Below are positions 47,589 through 56,739 of a DNA stretch of 64,000 nt, in pieces. The translations under genes and the position numbers were made by a program. Source of the DNA: Desulfoscipio sp. XC116 (GTDB lineage Bacteria > Bacillota > Desulfotomaculia > Desulfotomaculales > Desulfallaceae); NCBI RefSeq assembly GCF_039851975.1, contig NZ_CP156660.1:682001-746000 (forward strand). Direction: 5' to 3'. The notes under the pieces were generated by a model, which had not been told where the DNA came from, made no database searches, and saw nothing but the letters and a program-made list of their open reading frames with translations. Within the stretch, counting starts at the first letter, position 1. Every line of letters starts with the position of its first letter.

Positions 47589-49607
47589 ATGAACCGATTT
47601 AAAGAACTAAATGTCATATGGTTAATCCTCTTAATCCTCTTAACTGTTACAAGCCCATCCTATGGCTATAATAATGATACAGAAATTCAAGCGGCTTTAC
47701 TTGCAGAGAGTTTAAACGGCGAACCCTTTGCACAAGGGGGAAATACACCGGAGGAAGGATTTAATAGCACCGGGTTTATTCAGTATATATTTAGGGAGGA
47801 AGAGAATATAGTCCTCCCCGGATCGCCTTCACAGTTATGGAAACTGGGTAAACCTATAGAACGCAGTGAAATACAGTCTGGAGATGTTCTCTTCTTTACC
47901 GGAAGCGAAAACCTAATACCGGCAATATACAAAGGCGATGATATCATTATTGTTGTAGCGACTAATGAAGGCGTAGTAAAACGGAATATAGTAGAAGATT
48001 CCTATTGGAGGGATCGGTATAAAGGTGCAAGGCGTTACACAAATATAGCTGATGAATTAAATCCCATAGCCGTAAAAGCCCTTGAATTAGTAGGATCTCC
48101 TTATAAACTTGGAAGTAATGACCCAAATGGCTTCGATCATTCAGGCTTTGTGCAATACGTTTTTAGTGAAGTAAACAAACTGGATTTTCCCAGAACATCG
48201 AACGAACAATGGCGAGTAGGTATGGAAATAGATAAGGCTGATATTAAATCTGGTGATGTGTTATTCTTTCAAGGCAGCGGTGTACGACTACCGGGAATTT
48301 ATATCGATAATGATATTTTTGTTATTGTTACAACTAATGGGGTTGCTGCAGTGGATCTCGAAACAAGTGATTATTGGAAATCCAGGTTGCTGGGAGCAAG
48401 ACGGTTTACTAACAATATTATTGAAAAAGGCATCGTAAGCAATCCAATTGTAGAAAAGGCTGTGGATTTGCTTGGAACATCCTATAACCCGGAAGGGAAT
48501 TCACCATTCGAAGGCTTTAATACGACTAATTTTGTACGTCATGTCTTTAAAGATACTCTCGGCATACAGCTACCTGTCTTTTCCAATAGGATCTATGAAA
48601 TAGGCGAATCAATTTCTAAAGAGGACCTTCAACCGGGAGACTTGGTGTTTTTCCGGGGAAGCAGCCTTATACCCGGTATTTATAAAGGAAATGGTATGTT
48701 TATAGTTCAGACTACGGAAGGAGTTGCGGAAAGGGATATTGAGAGTGAGTATTGGTCGGATATATATGCAGGTGCAAAACGACTAACGGCGGCCGATATA
48801 TATTATTCCCGGCCTGAGAATTATAGGGAAAATGGTAATTCAGTTATTCGAGAAGCAATGAAATATATAGGAACTCCTTATTTGTTAGGTGGCGAGACAA
48901 CCGACGGTTTTGACTGTTCTTATTTAGTTCAGACAGTCTTTAGAGATGCTAAAAAAGTTTACTTGCCTCGCATAACCTATAAACAATGTGAAGTAGGCGA
49001 GACTACCGATTTCGAAAACATGCGCCCGGGCGACGTGATTTATTTTAAAGGAAAATTGCAGGAAGGAGTATCACAGGAAGGAATATCACATGCCGCTATT
49101 TATCTGGGAAATAATTATATAATTCATGCCTCTGGCGACGAAGGTATGACTACAATCAGCTATTTAGGACCATATTGGTTGGGCCGCCTTGCGGTAGTAA
49201 AGCGCTTTGACTCGCTTAGTTTGAGGCTGGACTCTAAAGTCGTTGAAGAGGCATATAAAACCCTGGGTGTGCCTTACTTAGCGGGAGGAGATACCAAAGA
49301 AGGCTTTGATTACTCCGGGTTTATACAATACGTTATGAAAGCAGGTTTAGATATTGATCTACCAAGATACTCATCCCAGCAATGGGCTTTAGGAACTGAA
49401 ATAAAAAGGGAAGATATAAATATTGGAGATGTTTTATTCTTCGAAGGCTCCAGCAAGGTACTGCTGCCGGGGTTGTATATTGGAAATGGGCAGTTTATCA
49501 TCGTAACAGAATCTGAAGGTGCAGCAATTCGTGATCTTAATATCTCGGATAGTTATTGGACTTCACGCTATGTCGGAGCAAGACGATATGAAAAAATCAA
49601 TGAGTAG
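47589..49607 (+). CDS. Secreted protein with five NlpC/P60 domains, one catalytically intact
   Basis: A 672-residue exported protein: signal peptide KELNVIWLILLILLTVTSPS, then five tandem NlpC/P60-like domains (about 30-150, 160-285, 290-410, 425-550, 555-672). Only domain 4 keeps the papain-like triad: GFDCSYLVQ with Cys443, GISHAAIYLG with His501, and His513 in IIHASGDEG. At the Cys position the others read GFNSTGF, GFDHSGF, GFNTTNF and GFDYSGF, and their His is replaced in PAIYKG, PGIYID, PGIYKG and PGLYIG. The family cleaves peptide stems of peptidoglycan or poly-gamma-glutamate. ATG 47589 has AGGTGG upstream; GTG 47577 overlaps that site. Confidence 0.88.
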   Translation: MNRFKELNVIWLILLILLTVTSPSYGYNNDTEIQAALLAESLNGEPFAQGGNTPEEGFNSTGFIQYIFREEENIVLPGSPSQLWKLGKPIERSEIQSGDVLFFTGSENLIPAIYKGDDIIIVVATNEGVVKRNIVEDSYWRDRYKGARRYTNIADELNPIAVKALELVGSPYKLGSNDPNGFDHSGFVQYVFSEVNKLDFPRTSNEQWRVGMEIDKADIKSGDVLFFQGSGVRLPGIYIDNDIFVIVTTNGVAAVDLETSDYWKSRLLGARRFTNNIIEKGIVSNPIVEKAVDLLGTSYNPEGNSPFEGFNTTNFVRHVFKDTLGIQLPVFSNRIYEIGESISKEDLQPGDLVFFRGSSLIPGIYKGNGMFIVQTTEGVAERDIESEYWSDIYAGAKRLTAADIYYSRPENYRENGNSVIREAMKYIGTPYLLGGETTDGFDCSYLVQTVFRDAKKVYLPRITYKQCEVGETTDFENMRPGDVIYFKGKLQEGVSQEGISHAAIYLGNNYIIHASGDEGMTTISYLGPYWLGRLAVVKRFDSLSLRLDSKVVEEAYKTLGVPYLAGGDTKEGFDYSGFIQYVMKAGLDIDLPRYSSQQWALGTEIKREDINIGDVLFFEGSSKVLLPGLYIGNGQFIIVTESEGAAIRDLNISDSYWTSRYVGARRYEKINE

Positions 49608-49621
49608 TCGGATTGACAAGT

Positions 49622-49650
49622 AAGGCTCTCAAACGAGGGCCTTCTTTTTC
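49622..49650 (+). terminator. Terminator of the NlpC/P60 gene
   Basis: AAGGCTCTC (49622-49630), loop AAAC, GAGGGCCTT, then CTTTTT. It is 15 bp after the stop. Confidence 0.8.
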
Positions 49651-49734
49651 CCCTATTTGCTGTGGTACAATTAAAAAAAATTTCGAGTCTCAGGTACCTG
49701 TAATTGTTAAGGCACTACCAGAAGGAGGAAAGAG

Positions 49735-50478
49735 ATGAACATAAGAGGACACGCCACAGCAATTAAGGTGTTCGCTTTATTATTCTTTTTATCGATAGGC
49801 TATTCAAGTTATATAAAATACGAAGGCGCAAAACTGGAAGATGAGAATAAAACACTAAAAAAACAATTAAATATTGCAAATGAAAATATAAAAGAACAAA
49901 AAAATGAACTTGATGAATTAAGAAGCTTATTGGATTCTCAAAAAGATATTGATTATGAAATTGAAGTTAAAGAAACAGATTCTAATGTTACAGTTGTGGC
50001 AATTCATGGAGGTAAAATTGAAAAAGGTACTACTGAATTAGCTTATGCTTTAGCTTCCCATAATAATTACAACTATTATTCATTTCAGGGTTTAAAAAAC
50101 ACAGATAATTTTGCCCTACATGTTCCTTCAGATAAATTCGCTGAAACATACGCACTGGAAATGGTTGCTAAATCCAAAAGGACATTATCAATCCACGGGT
50201 GTAACGGTGCAGAGGAATTTACATATATAGGAGGCCGGGACACGGAATTGGGAAACAGAATAAAAGAATCTCTGACTAAGTATGGTTTTACTGTAAAAAA
50301 AGATACTCCGAAGGATCTGGCCGGCAAATCGCCAGATAACATAGTGAATAGAGATATAGACGAACGGGGAGTGCAGCTGGAAATATCAGAGGGCTTAAGG
50401 ACAAAGTTTTTGTCGGCTAATGAGGATAGCTTGAAAAGCTATGTTCTTGCAATAAGTGAGGCAGTCAACAATGTGTAA
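49735..50478 (+). CDS. PghP-type poly-gamma-glutamate hydrolase, membrane-anchored
   Basis: A 247-residue protein: one N-terminal hydrophobic anchor (VFALLFFLSIGYSSYI), a coiled-coil stretch (EDENKTLKKQLNIANENIKE), then a phage-type gamma-PGA hydrolase domain. The zinc-binding motifs are visible: VVAIHGGKIEKGTTELA (His and Glu) and LSIHGCNGAEEFTYIGGRD (second His). The end QLEISEGLRTKFLS is typical. The family cuts poly-gamma-glutamate chains outside the cell. RBS AGGAGG (49723-49728 region) precedes ATG. It lies near pgsB/pgsC. Confidence 0.85.
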   Translation: MNIRGHATAIKVFALLFFLSIGYSSYIKYEGAKLEDENKTLKKQLNIANENIKEQKNELDELRSLLDSQKDIDYEIEVKETDSNVTVVAIHGGKIEKGTTELAYALASHNNYNYYSFQGLKNTDNFALHVPSDKFAETYALEMVAKSKRTLSIHGCNGAEEFTYIGGRDTELGNRIKESLTKYGFTVKKDTPKDLAGKSPDNIVNRDIDERGVQLEISEGLRTKFLSANEDSLKSYVLAISEAVNNV

Positions 50479-50499
50479 ATGACATAGTAAAGGTAAAAA

Positions 50500-50607
50500 G
50501 GGAGTGTCGCAAAACTACTTTCTTAGAATAGCGAACGACGCTCCCTCTGCGTTTTAGAACAAAAAAATATTGCACAACGAACTAAATAATTCGTTGTGCA
50601 ACAGCCC
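50500..50607. repeat. MITE-like element, copy 2
   Basis: Starts GGGAGTGTCGCAAAACTACT, has an internal ACGACGCTCCC (50536-50546), then a perfect 11-bp hairpin TGCACAACGAA / TTCGTTGTGCA (50571-50600), and ends ACAGCCC. Its outer ends match those of 8051-8196. About 108 bp, non-coding. Confidence 0.65.
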
Positions 50608-50679
50608 ATTTTATTTTAATAAACGGAGACTGGAGACTGAGACTGAATAAACACCCGTGTAAACGGTATTCTTTCAGGT

Positions 50680-51525
50680 TTACTCTTCTGATACTACCTT
50701 AACATCTTGAATTAATTCCTTGGGGTTCTTTGCTCCTTTTTCCAATACTTTCTGGATTTTCTTATCGAAGTTGTGCTTTTCAGGGTTAAGCTTATTTAAA
50801 AACCCTTCAGAGTTATTATTAATCTTCTTCATGAGCTCAACTACTGTCGGCCAGCTTTCGCCTAGCGCTTGATTGATGGAGCTTGAATAATTGTTTAAAG
50901 TACCGGAATCAGTTGCGAGCTTATCTCTTAAACCTTTGGAAATAGCGATCTGAACGCCGCCAAGCTGATAATTGTCCTTAAACAATTGATTCTTATTCAC
51001 TATATTGTTGTCCATAACTCCGGCAATGCGATCAGGAATACTTAAAGTTTTTACATTATATCCTTGGGCGGTAAGATGTAATCTAATCAATTCCGCCAAC
51101 AACTTATTCTGACCGCCAATATAAGTAACCTCGTCATCGCCGGCAGCTCCGATAACAGAAACAGTGTAATCTGATCTATTAACTAAACTGACAGCTGTTG
51201 GTTCGTCAAAATTGATAGCCTTCATAAAAAGGCTCCCATTATCAGCCGCTTTAAGCCCTTCAAATGAATAAGTGTTATATTTACCGTATTCGTTCAATGC
51301 CCCGACTAATTCTGAAGTGCCTCTTTCAATACCGCCTCCGTGTATAGCTAAAATTGTTGTATCGCTTCCGATATCATCAGCTTTAATGGTATAGTCCGAA
51401 GGGTCTTCAGCTGCAGCTAGTTCAGAAAAACTACGATAGCCTGTTGTGAAGGCATATGCGCTTACACCCATTCCAAATGTAAGCAACATAACTAACGCCA
51501 GAATCTTGAGAGATTGTTTTTTCAT
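50680..51525 (-). CDS. PghP-like poly-gamma-glutamate hydrolase family protein, altered active site
   Basis: A 281-residue exported protein: signal peptide LKILALVMLLTFGMGVSAYA, then the gamma-PGA hydrolase fold with ILAIHGGGIERGTSELVGAL (first His and Glu kept) and VTYIGGQNKLLAELIRLHL. At the second metal-binding motif, where the relative at 49735 has SIHG, this protein has SVIGAAG, so a His ligand is missing. A basic/charged C-terminal extension of about 60 residues, EKHNFDKKIQKVLEKGAK, is added. It is the last gene of the pgsB-pgsC cassette. It may bind rather than cut the polymer. Confidence 0.8.
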   Translation of the reverse strand: MKKQSLKILALVMLLTFGMGVSAYAFTTGYRSFSELAAAEDPSDYTIKADDIGSDTTILAIHGGGIERGTSELVGALNEYGKYNTYSFEGLKAADNGSLFMKAINFDEPTAVSLVNRSDYTVSVIGAAGDDEVTYIGGQNKLLAELIRLHLTAQGYNVKTLSIPDRIAGVMDNNIVNKNQLFKDNYQLGGVQIAISKGLRDKLATDSGTLNNYSSSINQALGESWPTVVELMKKINNNSEGFLNKLNPEKHNFDKKIQKVLEKGAKNPKELIQDVKVVSEE

Positions 51526-51551
51526 ACTTATCTTGCTCCTTTCTTAAAAAA

Positions 51552-51776
51552 TCATAGTAACAGATAATCTGTAGCAATAATCAGCAGAGTTAATCCCATT
51601 AGCCCAATTACTTGAAAACCGGTATTTCTCTTGCTGACCTTAACGAGATACAGGCATTTTTCTTTCAATGTTAGTGTATTAAAAACCGCAACAGTTTCAT
51701 GCCGACTTTTTTCTCCGATAGGTTCTGATGTGCTCATGTATTGTTTGTTATTTATTTGCCCGTATAAAGTGTCCAT
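51552..51776 (-). CDS. Small single-helix membrane protein in the pgs cassette
   Basis: A 74-residue protein, mostly polar, with one C-terminal membrane helix (VIGLMGLTLLIIATDYLLL). It lies 15 bp after pgsC and 26 bp before the hydrolase-like gene on the minus strand, with GGAGG upstream of its start. In known capsule operons a small membrane protein (PgsE/CapE) sits after pgsBCA; this one occupies a similar place but has no clear sequence signature, so equivalence is only suggested. Confidence 0.6.
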   Translation of the reverse strand: MDTLYGQINNKQYMSTSEPIGEKSRHETVAVFNTLTLKEKCLYLVKVSKRNTGFQVIGLMGLTLLIIATDYLLL

Positions 51777-51791
51777 TTTACACCTCCTTTC

Positions 51792-52244
51792 TCATATACT
51801 GACATTTAACAGTAATGTGCAACCATAAGTCATTGCACACAGTAATCCGGTGCTTAGAAATGTTGTTGCTATACCTTGGCGCTGAATTGTGTTTGCTAAT
51901 AATCCGGGCACAACAATACCAACTGCTGCCAGTCCGGAGATATAACGATAATCAAGGGGCAATATTGCATAGGTAATAAGCTGCAACACCACTGCCACTG
52001 CTATCATAGCTACAAATTTTCTTTTGCCGTATAGAATTGTAACTTTGCTCATTCCGAAATTAACTATTAAATAAGTCAAGAGGCTAATAAAGAATGTCAA
52101 AAATATAGCCTGGGGTAGATCTATAAGTAAAACTAAATATCCCGGGACAATCAGACCGGCAGGTAAGATTCCGGTAACTTCCGTAAATAACAAGCTCAAA
52201 ATTACACCCAAAATTATAACTGTGCCAATAGCCGTAAAAAGCAA
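51792..52244 (-). CDS. pgsC: PgsC/CapC, poly-gamma-glutamate synthase membrane subunit
   Basis: A 150-residue, very hydrophobic protein with four to five helices. The family features are LLFTEVTGILPAGLIVPGYL near the start, the Y-R-Y region LDYRYISGLAAVGIVVPGLL, and NTIQRQGIATT. PgsC forms the membrane complex with the ligase PgsB that makes and passes the polymer. It lies 26 bp after pgsB on the same strand. Confidence 0.88.
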   Translation of the reverse strand: MLFTAIGTVIILGVILSLLFTEVTGILPAGLIVPGYLVLLIDLPQAIFLTFFISLLTYLIVNFGMSKVTILYGKRKFVAMIAVAVVLQLITYAILPLDYRYISGLAAVGIVVPGLLANTIQRQGIATTFLSTGLLCAMTYGCTLLLNVSI

Positions 52245-52270
52245 CCGTTTACCCTCCCTTAATAGCTAAA

Positions 52271-53488
52271 TTAAATAACTTGTGGTATTGATTCGTTTCC
52301 GGATTGAAGCAAGTTTTTTAATTCGGCGGGAAAGTCGTGAATTATCAATTCAACTAATTCATCGCCGCCGCCGTGAATGTTTCCAATGCCAAAAATTACT
52401 CTGTTTTTAAAATAATCCTTAATTGTTTTATAAACCTCATGAGGAGACAAACCTTCAACATTTATGTATTTCTGAGGAGATATTTTTTTACTGTTAACTC
52501 TTTCGGTAACTGGACTTACTGTCTGACCCATTGCAACAAGAATATCAATATCCATATTTGGCAACACCTCTTCTGCCAGCTGCAGTGTCCTGTCAACCCT
52601 ATCAGGTCTGCAATTAACAATTACCATCGGATTTTGGGTTGGATAACCAAGAGCTGTTATATGCTCCCAGATCATTCGTGTAGAATTTGGATCATTGGCG
52701 GCAAAGCCATTGACAAAATATGTGGGGCTTTTGTTGTCTAAGGAATGGATCATTAATGCTCCCGGATCAGGATTAGCGTTTAACATTCCCCTTAAGGCAG
52801 TACTTTTGTCAATGTTTAGCGCTTTAGCCACAGCCAGCGCAAGAGCAACATTTTCCGGGAAAATCACATATTCAAATTTTTCCAGATAACCTTTCGGGAT
52901 TTCTTTTTCATTGGCAATTAATATCCGGCAGTTTCTTTTCTCTGCTTCCTGAGTAAAATAGTCATTATATCTGCTGTCATCAATAATAAGGGTTCCGTTT
53001 TTGGGTATTGTAGCCGTAAAGGACTCTGCAATAAAATCCAAGGTTGGGCCGCACACATCCATATGGTCTTCACGAACATTAACGATAACCCCTATATTTG
53101 CTTTAACAAGCTTTTCCTGAAAAATGATCTGGTAATCGGGATTTACAGCCATACACTCTGTTACAAATGCAGATGCGCCAAGCTTGACTGCTTTCTTAAC
53201 AACAGCTTTTTGTTCTATAATATTTGGACCTAAAGGGCCTCGTATGATTGGTTCTTCTTCCTCCTTGTTCCAATAAATAATTCTCGCACTGGTTCCCGTC
53301 GTTTTTCCAACAACCTTGACTCCTGCTTCCTTTAAAATACCGGTAATTAATCTGGTTGCGGTCGATTTACCTCTTGTGCCGTTTATATTAATTCTAAGCT
53401 TGATCTGGTTTAAGTTTTTATTGTGTTTTATCTGTTCATAAACACCTAAGATAAAAACAAAAATAATAAGCGCTATAGCAAACTGCAC
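52271..53488 (-). CDS. pgsB: PgsB/CapB, poly-gamma-glutamate ligase
   Basis: A 405-residue Mur-ligase-like ATP-dependent amide ligase. An N-terminal membrane helix (FAIALIIFVFILGVYEQI) precedes the P-loop RININGTRGKSTATRLITGI. Further motifs: ASAFVTECMAVNPDYQ, VIVNVREDHMDVCGPTL and NGFAANDPNSTRMIWE. It polymerises glutamate through the gamma carboxyl. The start is GTG at 53488, preceded by AGGATAGGA. First gene of a minus-strand operon, pgsB-pgsC-small protein-hydrolase-like. No pgsA/capA gene is visible in the window. Confidence 0.92.
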   Translation of the reverse strand: MQFAIALIIFVFILGVYEQIKHNKNLNQIKLRININGTRGKSTATRLITGILKEAGVKVVGKTTGTSARIIYWNKEEEEPIIRGPLGPNIIEQKAVVKKAVKLGASAFVTECMAVNPDYQIIFQEKLVKANIGVIVNVREDHMDVCGPTLDFIAESFTATIPKNGTLIIDDSRYNDYFTQEAEKRNCRILIANEKEIPKGYLEKFEYVIFPENVALALAVAKALNIDKSTALRGMLNANPDPGALMIHSLDNKSPTYFVNGFAANDPNSTRMIWEHITALGYPTQNPMVIVNCRPDRVDRTLQLAEEVLPNMDIDILVAMGQTVSPVTERVNSKKISPQKYINVEGLSPHEVYKTIKDYFKNRVIFGIGNIHGGGDELVELIIHDFPAELKNLLQSGNESIPQVI

Positions 53489-53707
53489 ATTTATCCTATC
53501 CTTTCTTTAAAAAGAAAAGCTTGTCTGCTTTTGTGCTAAATGAAATATGTTTAATCTATGCTCCTCCTTTCAAGCCAATTATACTGAAAAAATATGAACC
53601 AATGTTTGCTGAAAGATAAACATGTTTTACGAAACTATGAACAATTGTTACAAGACAGGAATTTTTATCTCGTTAACCGCCGCGGGGACTACCGCCGTAT
53701 AAGGAAA

Positions 53708-53760
53708 GGGGACATACCTGCTTGAAGCTTGGATATTCCTCTGGGGACAGGAATGTCCCC
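53708..53760. repeat. REP-like inverted pair
   Basis: GGGGACATACCTG (53709-53721) and CAGGAATGTCCCC (53748-53760) form an inverted pair with one mismatch. The second arm also contains a tight GGGGACA / TGTCCCC hairpin. Such GGGGACA elements are commonly mobilised by REP-associated transposases. The whole 53491-54010 gap has no other supported feature. Confidence 0.5.
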
Positions 53761-54010
53761 AACGTATGGGTCAAAACCCTACCTGAAAACGCTTTAATCA
53801 TCTAACAATTCAACATTTATAATTAACATTAGATTTTATAGTTGGATGCTGCTTTCATTTTATTTATGTATTGAAAAATATTCTGACAGGGGATATCATG
53901 TACGGTAATAATTCAACCTGTTTATATTCCAAAAAGAAAAACCTGATCGATCTATTCAAGGATTCTTTGAAAAATGAAATAAAATTTATTGAGATGAGGA
54001 AGGGAAAATA

Positions 54011-55273
54011 ATGGGGTCCGTGAAAAAAACGTTCGTAAGTTTCGAGCAACTGCAGGAGATTACCAAAAAATATCCCACACCGTTTCATTTGTATAATGAA
54101 AAAGGGATCAGGGAAAATGCGCGCAGATTAAAGCAGGTATTTGAGTGGAATAAAGGCTTTAAGGAGTATTTTGCGGTCAAAGCTACGCCAAACCCTGCCA
54201 TCCTTAAAATTCTAGGAGAAGAGGGCTGCGGAGTGGATTGCTCTTCGCTTACCGAGTTAATGCTGGCCGAGGCTGTAGGTTTTGAGGGCAATGAAATAAT
54301 GTTCTCCTCAAATATGACGCCGCCTGAGGATTTCATGCTGGCGCATAGGTTAAACGCCATTGTTAACTTTGACGATATCTCCCACATAGACTGCTTTAAC
54401 AAGGTTGCGGACATACCGGAGACTATCTGCTGCCGTTATAATCCTGGCGGTAGGTTCCTGATCAGTAACGATATTATGGACGCCCCTGGCGAGGCCAAAT
54501 ACGGTTTCACCCACAGGCAGTTAATTGAGGGATTTAACACACTGCAAAAATTGGGTGTTAAACATTTTGGCCTGCACGCATTTTTAGCCAGCAACACCAC
54601 CTCGCAAGAATATTACCCGGTGCTGGCAAAGCTTTTGTTTAAAACTGCGGTAGAATTAAACCAGGCGACGGGTGCACATATCTCGTTTATCAATCTATCA
54701 GGCGGCATCGGCATACCTTATCATCCCGAGCAGGAACCCGTTGATATAGTGGCCATCGGTGCGGGCGTAAGACGGGCATATGATGAGGTACTTGTCCCCG
54801 CGGGTATGGATGACATTGCGATATACACCGAGTTGGGCAGATTTATGTTAGGTCCGTACGGTTGCCTTGTTGCCACTGCCATCCATGAGAAGCATATCTA
54901 CAAGGATTATATCGGCCTTGACGCCTGTGCTGCAAATCTGATGCGCCCCGCGATATACGGCGCATATCATCACATTACAGTTATGGGCAAGGAAAATAAT
55001 CCTTGTGAGCATAAATATGATATTACAGGTGGACTGTGCGAAAACAATGATAAATTCGCCATCGACCGTTTGCTGCCCCAAATCCAAATCGGCGATTTAC
55101 TGGTCATACACGACACCGGCGCGCATGGCTTTTCCATGGGATACAACTACAATGGGAAGCTGCGCTCCGCTGAAGTTCTGCTTAAAGAGGACGGCAGCAC
55201 CGAGTTGATCCGCCGGGCAGAAACGCCCGCAGATTATTTTGCAACCCTTGATTTTACCGGATTGTTCAAATAA
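54011..55273 (+). CDS. PLP-dependent decarboxylase, diaminopimelate/ornithine decarboxylase fold (LysA-like)
   Basis: A 420-residue fold-type III PLP enzyme. The PLP lysine is Lys57 in KEYFAVKATPNP. Further motifs: CGVDCSSLTELMLA, the glycine loop FINLSGGIGIPYHPEQ, YTELGRFMLGPYG (family usually EPGR; Pro is Leu here) and the substrate-binding GGLCENNDKFA near the C terminus. Closest in layout to diaminopimelate decarboxylase, which makes L-lysine, but the ELGR and CENN variants leave the substrate open. ATG follows GAGGAAGGG. It stands alone, divergent from the pgs operon. Confidence 0.8.
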   Translation: MGSVKKTFVSFEQLQEITKKYPTPFHLYNEKGIRENARRLKQVFEWNKGFKEYFAVKATPNPAILKILGEEGCGVDCSSLTELMLAEAVGFEGNEIMFSSNMTPPEDFMLAHRLNAIVNFDDISHIDCFNKVADIPETICCRYNPGGRFLISNDIMDAPGEAKYGFTHRQLIEGFNTLQKLGVKHFGLHAFLASNTTSQEYYPVLAKLLFKTAVELNQATGAHISFINLSGGIGIPYHPEQEPVDIVAIGAGVRRAYDEVLVPAGMDDIAIYTELGRFMLGPYGCLVATAIHEKHIYKDYIGLDACAANLMRPAIYGAYHHITVMGKENNPCEHKYDITGGLCENNDKFAIDRLLPQIQIGDLLVIHDTGAHGFSMGYNYNGKLRSAEVLLKEDGSTELIRRAETPADYFATLDFTGLFK

Positions 55274-55554
55274 GTCAATGACTATAATGAATGCATGTCT
55301 ATAATCGTCGAAATTAAAATCTACTTATTCAAAGAGAAACTCATCTCTTAATAATGAACTTATTGCAAGCGTAACCGAACTAACCGGCGAAGTATCGACA
55401 AAATTATTGTCATCAGCCACCTGGGCACTTGATTTTCTGCTCGATATCGCCAATGCCTCGTAGCAGACCTGATCGGGGGTAATAAGGGTACCTTCGCTGA
55501 GGAGAAGGGTGATGTTTTCTGCTAGGAATGAATATACCGGCGGGAAAAAACACC

Positions 55555-55860
55555 TTGGCCGCTGAAATTGAACAGTTTGACCGCCTAAGTTGAACACCTT
55601 CACCGCAAAGACTGTACATCTAATATTCAGGTGTAGAAAGCCAGGAGGGGCATTAACTAGATTTACTAATATCAATCATTTATCACTCTCTTTGGAAAAC
55701 CAAAGCGATAAACCTCGGGAGTTTGAGGGCAGAGCCCTCAATTGCCATTAAACAAATTATTGAAAATGGTGTTAAATTTTGCCGGTAAGGGTGTTCAGTT
55801 TCAAACGGTCACACTATTCAATCTCGCCGGTCAAAGTGTTCAATCTTACCCGGCATACTC
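55555..55860. repeat. Relic insertion-sequence ends (GTGTTCA / GCCGG repeats)
   Basis: The left part has AATTGAACAGTTTGACCGCC and TTGAACACCTTCACCGC; the right part has the inverted GCCGGTAAGGGTGTTCAGTT and GCCGGTCAAAGTGTTCAATC. The repeated, inverted, multi-copy layout resembles ends of IS21-like elements whose transposase is gone. The 55274-56080 gap has no coding region I can support. Confidence 0.4.
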
Positions 55861-55948
55861 AAGGAAGTGCTTGTCCTTCTTTATTTTTGCATCAATATTC
55901 TGCTATGGGTTTGATTACTTGCCTTTGAATATTAAAGAATGGCATAAA

Positions 55949-55981
55949 AAAACACCTTTTTAAAGACGCTGGTGTTTTGTT
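55949..55981 (-). terminator. Bidirectional-looking terminator
   Basis: AAAACACC (55949-55956), loop, GGTGTTTT (55971-55978), with A-run before and T-run after. It lies about 100 bp past the end of the minus-strand gene at 56081. Confidence 0.6.
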
Positions 55982-56080
55982 TATACTGATTTTCTTTTCC
56001 CTTCTATTAATCTGGCTTTATTTCTTACTGACACGCATTCCCAGATTATCACTTCCTATTGGTGGCAATTTAAGATTAGA

Positions 56081-56683
56081 TTAAACATCCGAATCAATAA
56101 TTGAATAAAAATTATAAGGATCGGATAAGTGATATTCAATTTCTTTAACAATGAATCTATCATCGATATTTATATACTCAACTCGTACAACTTCTTCATT
56201 AGTCACTCTATGCTCGCTAAAAATCATGGTATTCTTTTTAAATGGTTTCCATAAAAATGAATAAGGATCTATTTTGAGAACTTCATTATAGTCACTTTTG
56301 TTTACGGTTAAATCTTCAAACATTTTATTTGTAGGAATATTTTTAAATTGCCAACTATCTTTAAATATCGATTCATGATAAATAGCAAATACCTTACTTC
56401 CATCTTTCATATTCCACATATCATAAGTATATTCATCTATTTTTTTTGTTTCTTGTGGTTCTCCATACTGTTCAATTACTTTTGTTCGTGGAATTGCAAA
56501 TGATATTCTAGTTCTTATGGAAGGCGGGAAATTAGGCTTAATCATAATATCGATCTCCTCAGACTTCTCTGTGTAACTAGTCTTGCTACCTTTAGAATTG
56601 TCTATATAATTACTATTTATACCTCCTGTACTGTTAATTGCTATAAATGAAAACATTGTAAAAAATACTATATTCTTTATCAT
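56081..56683 (-). CDS. Secreted hypothetical protein
   Basis: A 200-residue protein with a signal-like start (IKNIVFFTMFSFIAINSTGG) and a mature part of mixed strands. The segment PRTKVIEQYGEPQETKKIDE, then YTYDMWNMKDGSKVFAIY, resembles the SmpA/OmlA-type fold in layout, but I would not assign it. ATG 56683 is preceded by GGGGAG (56691-56696). It is A/T-rich compared with the core genes. It lies just upstream of, and divergent from, an IS4-type element. Confidence 0.6.
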   Translation of the reverse strand: MIKNIVFFTMFSFIAINSTGGINSNYIDNSKGSKTSYTEKSEEIDIMIKPNFPPSIRTRISFAIPRTKVIEQYGEPQETKKIDEYTYDMWNMKDGSKVFAIYHESIFKDSWQFKNIPTNKMFEDLTVNKSDYNEVLKIDPYSFLWKPFKKNTMIFSEHRVTNEEVVRVEYINIDDRFIVKEIEYHLSDPYNFYSIIDSDV

Positions 56684-56739
56684 TAATTTCTCCCCTTGCG
56701 TTAACATTTATTGTTCAATTAAATTATAAAAGTTATATA

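Noticed and set aside
53561-53575. AAAGGAGGAG on the minus strand upstream of pgsB as the start of a small gene
   Set aside because: No start codon with an open frame follows at usable distance.
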